Below, piece after piece: positions 5,644-6,050 of a DNA stretch of 6,050 bases. Made by a program: the position numbers and the translations under genes. The DNA lies in NCBI GenBank assembly GCA_021828605.1, contig JAJZEG010000185.1, positions 1 through 6,050 of the forward strand. Reading direction: 5' to 3'. Numbering within the stretch: the stretch's first letter is position 1; each line of letters begins with the position of its first letter. The notes under the pieces are model-generated. The model ran no database searches, was not told the DNA's origin, and was given only the letters and a program-made list of their open reading frames with translations. The DNA is from Pseudomonadota bacterium (lineage in GTDB: Bacteria > Pseudomonadota > Alphaproteobacteria > Acetobacterales > Acetobacteraceae).

Positions 5644-5713
5644 GCGCGCTGGGTTGGTGGGCGGCAGCGCGCGGCGTAACAAAAGCGCGCTGGGTTGGTG
5701 GGCGGCAGCGCGC
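5644..5713. repeat. Downstream array: two more copies of the G-rich-loop hairpin repeat
   Basis: Copies begin at 5644, immediately after the ispD stop codon, and at 5685. Both have arms GCGCGCTG and CAGCGCGC and the loop GGTTGGTGGGCGG, identical to the upstream array. The spacer is GGCGTAACAAAA, 12 nt, versus 13 nt upstream, so the period is 41. The array fills the gap between the converging ispD and RidA-family genes. Confidence 0.9.
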
Positions 5714-5721
5714 CCTTTTTT
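5685..5721. terminator. Probable bidirectional intrinsic terminator for ispD and the RidA gene
   Basis: Copy 5 of the repeat forms a GC-only-rich 8-bp stem (5685-5692 with 5706-5713) followed by CC and T6 (5716-5721), the classic plus-strand terminator layout for ispD. On the minus strand the same hairpin is followed by TTTTG (from 5684 down), and it begins 7 bases after the RidA stop, so it could end that message too. The 13-nt loop is longer than usual, and its G-runs might compete with the stem as a quadruplex. Confidence 0.6.
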
Positions 5722-6050
5722 CACCGACAAGCCGTGATCATGATTTCGACGCGGTAGCGTGGGTCGGCGAGTTTGGCTTCGACGCAGGCGCGGGCGGGGG
5801 CGGCGTCGGCGGGGAGCCAGGCGGACCAGATTTCATTCATTGCCGCGCGGTCATTCATGTCGGTGAGCCAGATCTGGGCTTGCAGCAAGCGGGTTTTATC
5901 GGTGCCGTGGGTTTCCAGCAGCGCGTCGATTTGCGCGAGGATATCGAGGGTTTGGGCGGTGATATCGCCTGTGGGATCGGCGGCGACCACGCCTTGGGTG
6001 TAAATGAAGCCGTGATATTCAACGACTTTGGACAAGATGGCGTTTGGCTC
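5721..6050 (-). CDS. RidA/YjgF/YER057c family protein (5' end outside window)
   Basis: Rid proteins are small trimeric cytoplasmic enzymes; the archetype hydrolyses reactive enamine/imine intermediates from amino-acid metabolism. The visible 109 residues cover nearly the whole domain. The frame stays open to the right edge and reads E-P-N-A-I before a TTG at 6035. EPNxxLS is the usual early Rid segment, so that TTG is internal and the true start lies past 6050. Conserved features are GFIYTQGVVA, DITAQTLDILAQIDALLETHG, AQIWLTDMNDRAAMNEIWSAW, and PARACVEAKLADPRYRVEIMITA. The arginine of PARACVE matches the catalytic arginine of active RidA, so deaminase activity is plausible. It converges on ispD and shares the repeat array as its 3' boundary. 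The exact subfamily and substrate cannot be set from sequence alone. Confidence 0.87.
   Translation of the reverse strand, partial: EPNAILSKVVEYHGFIYTQGVVAADPTGDITAQTLDILAQIDALLETHGTDKTRLLQAQIWLTDMNDRAAMNEIWSAWLPADAAPARACVEAKLADPRYRVEIMITACR

Noticed and set aside
6033..6035. TTG start for the RidA-family gene
   Set aside because: The frame continues upstream with E-P-N-A-I, which is the conserved Rid segment, so the real start lies beyond the right edge.

Overview
The window looks like chromosomal DNA from a GC-rich alphaproteobacterium, most likely an acetic-acid-bacterium-type lineage (Acetobacteraceae, for example Acidiphilium or Acidocella relatives). That placement is inferred from protein style and gene content; no marker gene proves it. 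All genes belong to the envelope, detoxification or central-metabolism class. No transposase, integrase, phage gene, tRNA, rRNA or CRISPR array is visible.

Left part (1-2161, plus strand): a tightly coupled lipid-transport operon. It holds a 5'-truncated MlaA/VacJ-like gene, a second MlaA paralog with a clear lipoprotein signal, and an MlaC-like periplasmic lipid carrier. The coding regions overlap, and both junctions carry the same 13-base segment containing the ribosome binding site, which is a trace of tandem duplication. The products would move phospholipid between the outer membrane and the periplasm.

Middle (2118-4522): a minus-strand SAM-dependent methyltransferase runs into the 3' end of mlaC and overlaps it by 44 bases. 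It is divergent, across 31 bases, from a complete glyoxalase II gene (gloB). gloB converges on a minus-strand gene for a secreted CHAP-domain amidase. Between its signal peptide and catalytic domain, that protein carries 14 in-register five-residue units of the type HHPVY.

Right part (4523-6050): a non-coding region of about 440 bases precedes ispD, which is followed by a RidA-family gene on the minus strand that runs off the right edge. ispD is bracketed by two small arrays of the same repeat, with three copies upstream (the third cut short) and two downstream. Each unit is a perfect 8-bp stem around an invariant 13-nt G-rich loop that fits a two-tetrad G-quadruplex pattern. The spacer between neighbouring units is also 12-13 nt, so each arm can pair with either neighbour. 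The last copy ends in a T6 run and looks like the ispD terminator. A second, unrelated hairpin (CCCTCCCC/GGGGAGGG) sits next to the upstream array, giving a mosaic of extragenic repeats.

The most interesting items are the G-rich-loop repeat bracketing ispD and the histidine-rich pentad domain of the CHAP protein. The absence of an IspF domain after IspD, at exactly the point where the repeat begins, is also worth checking. None of these is proof of a new system.
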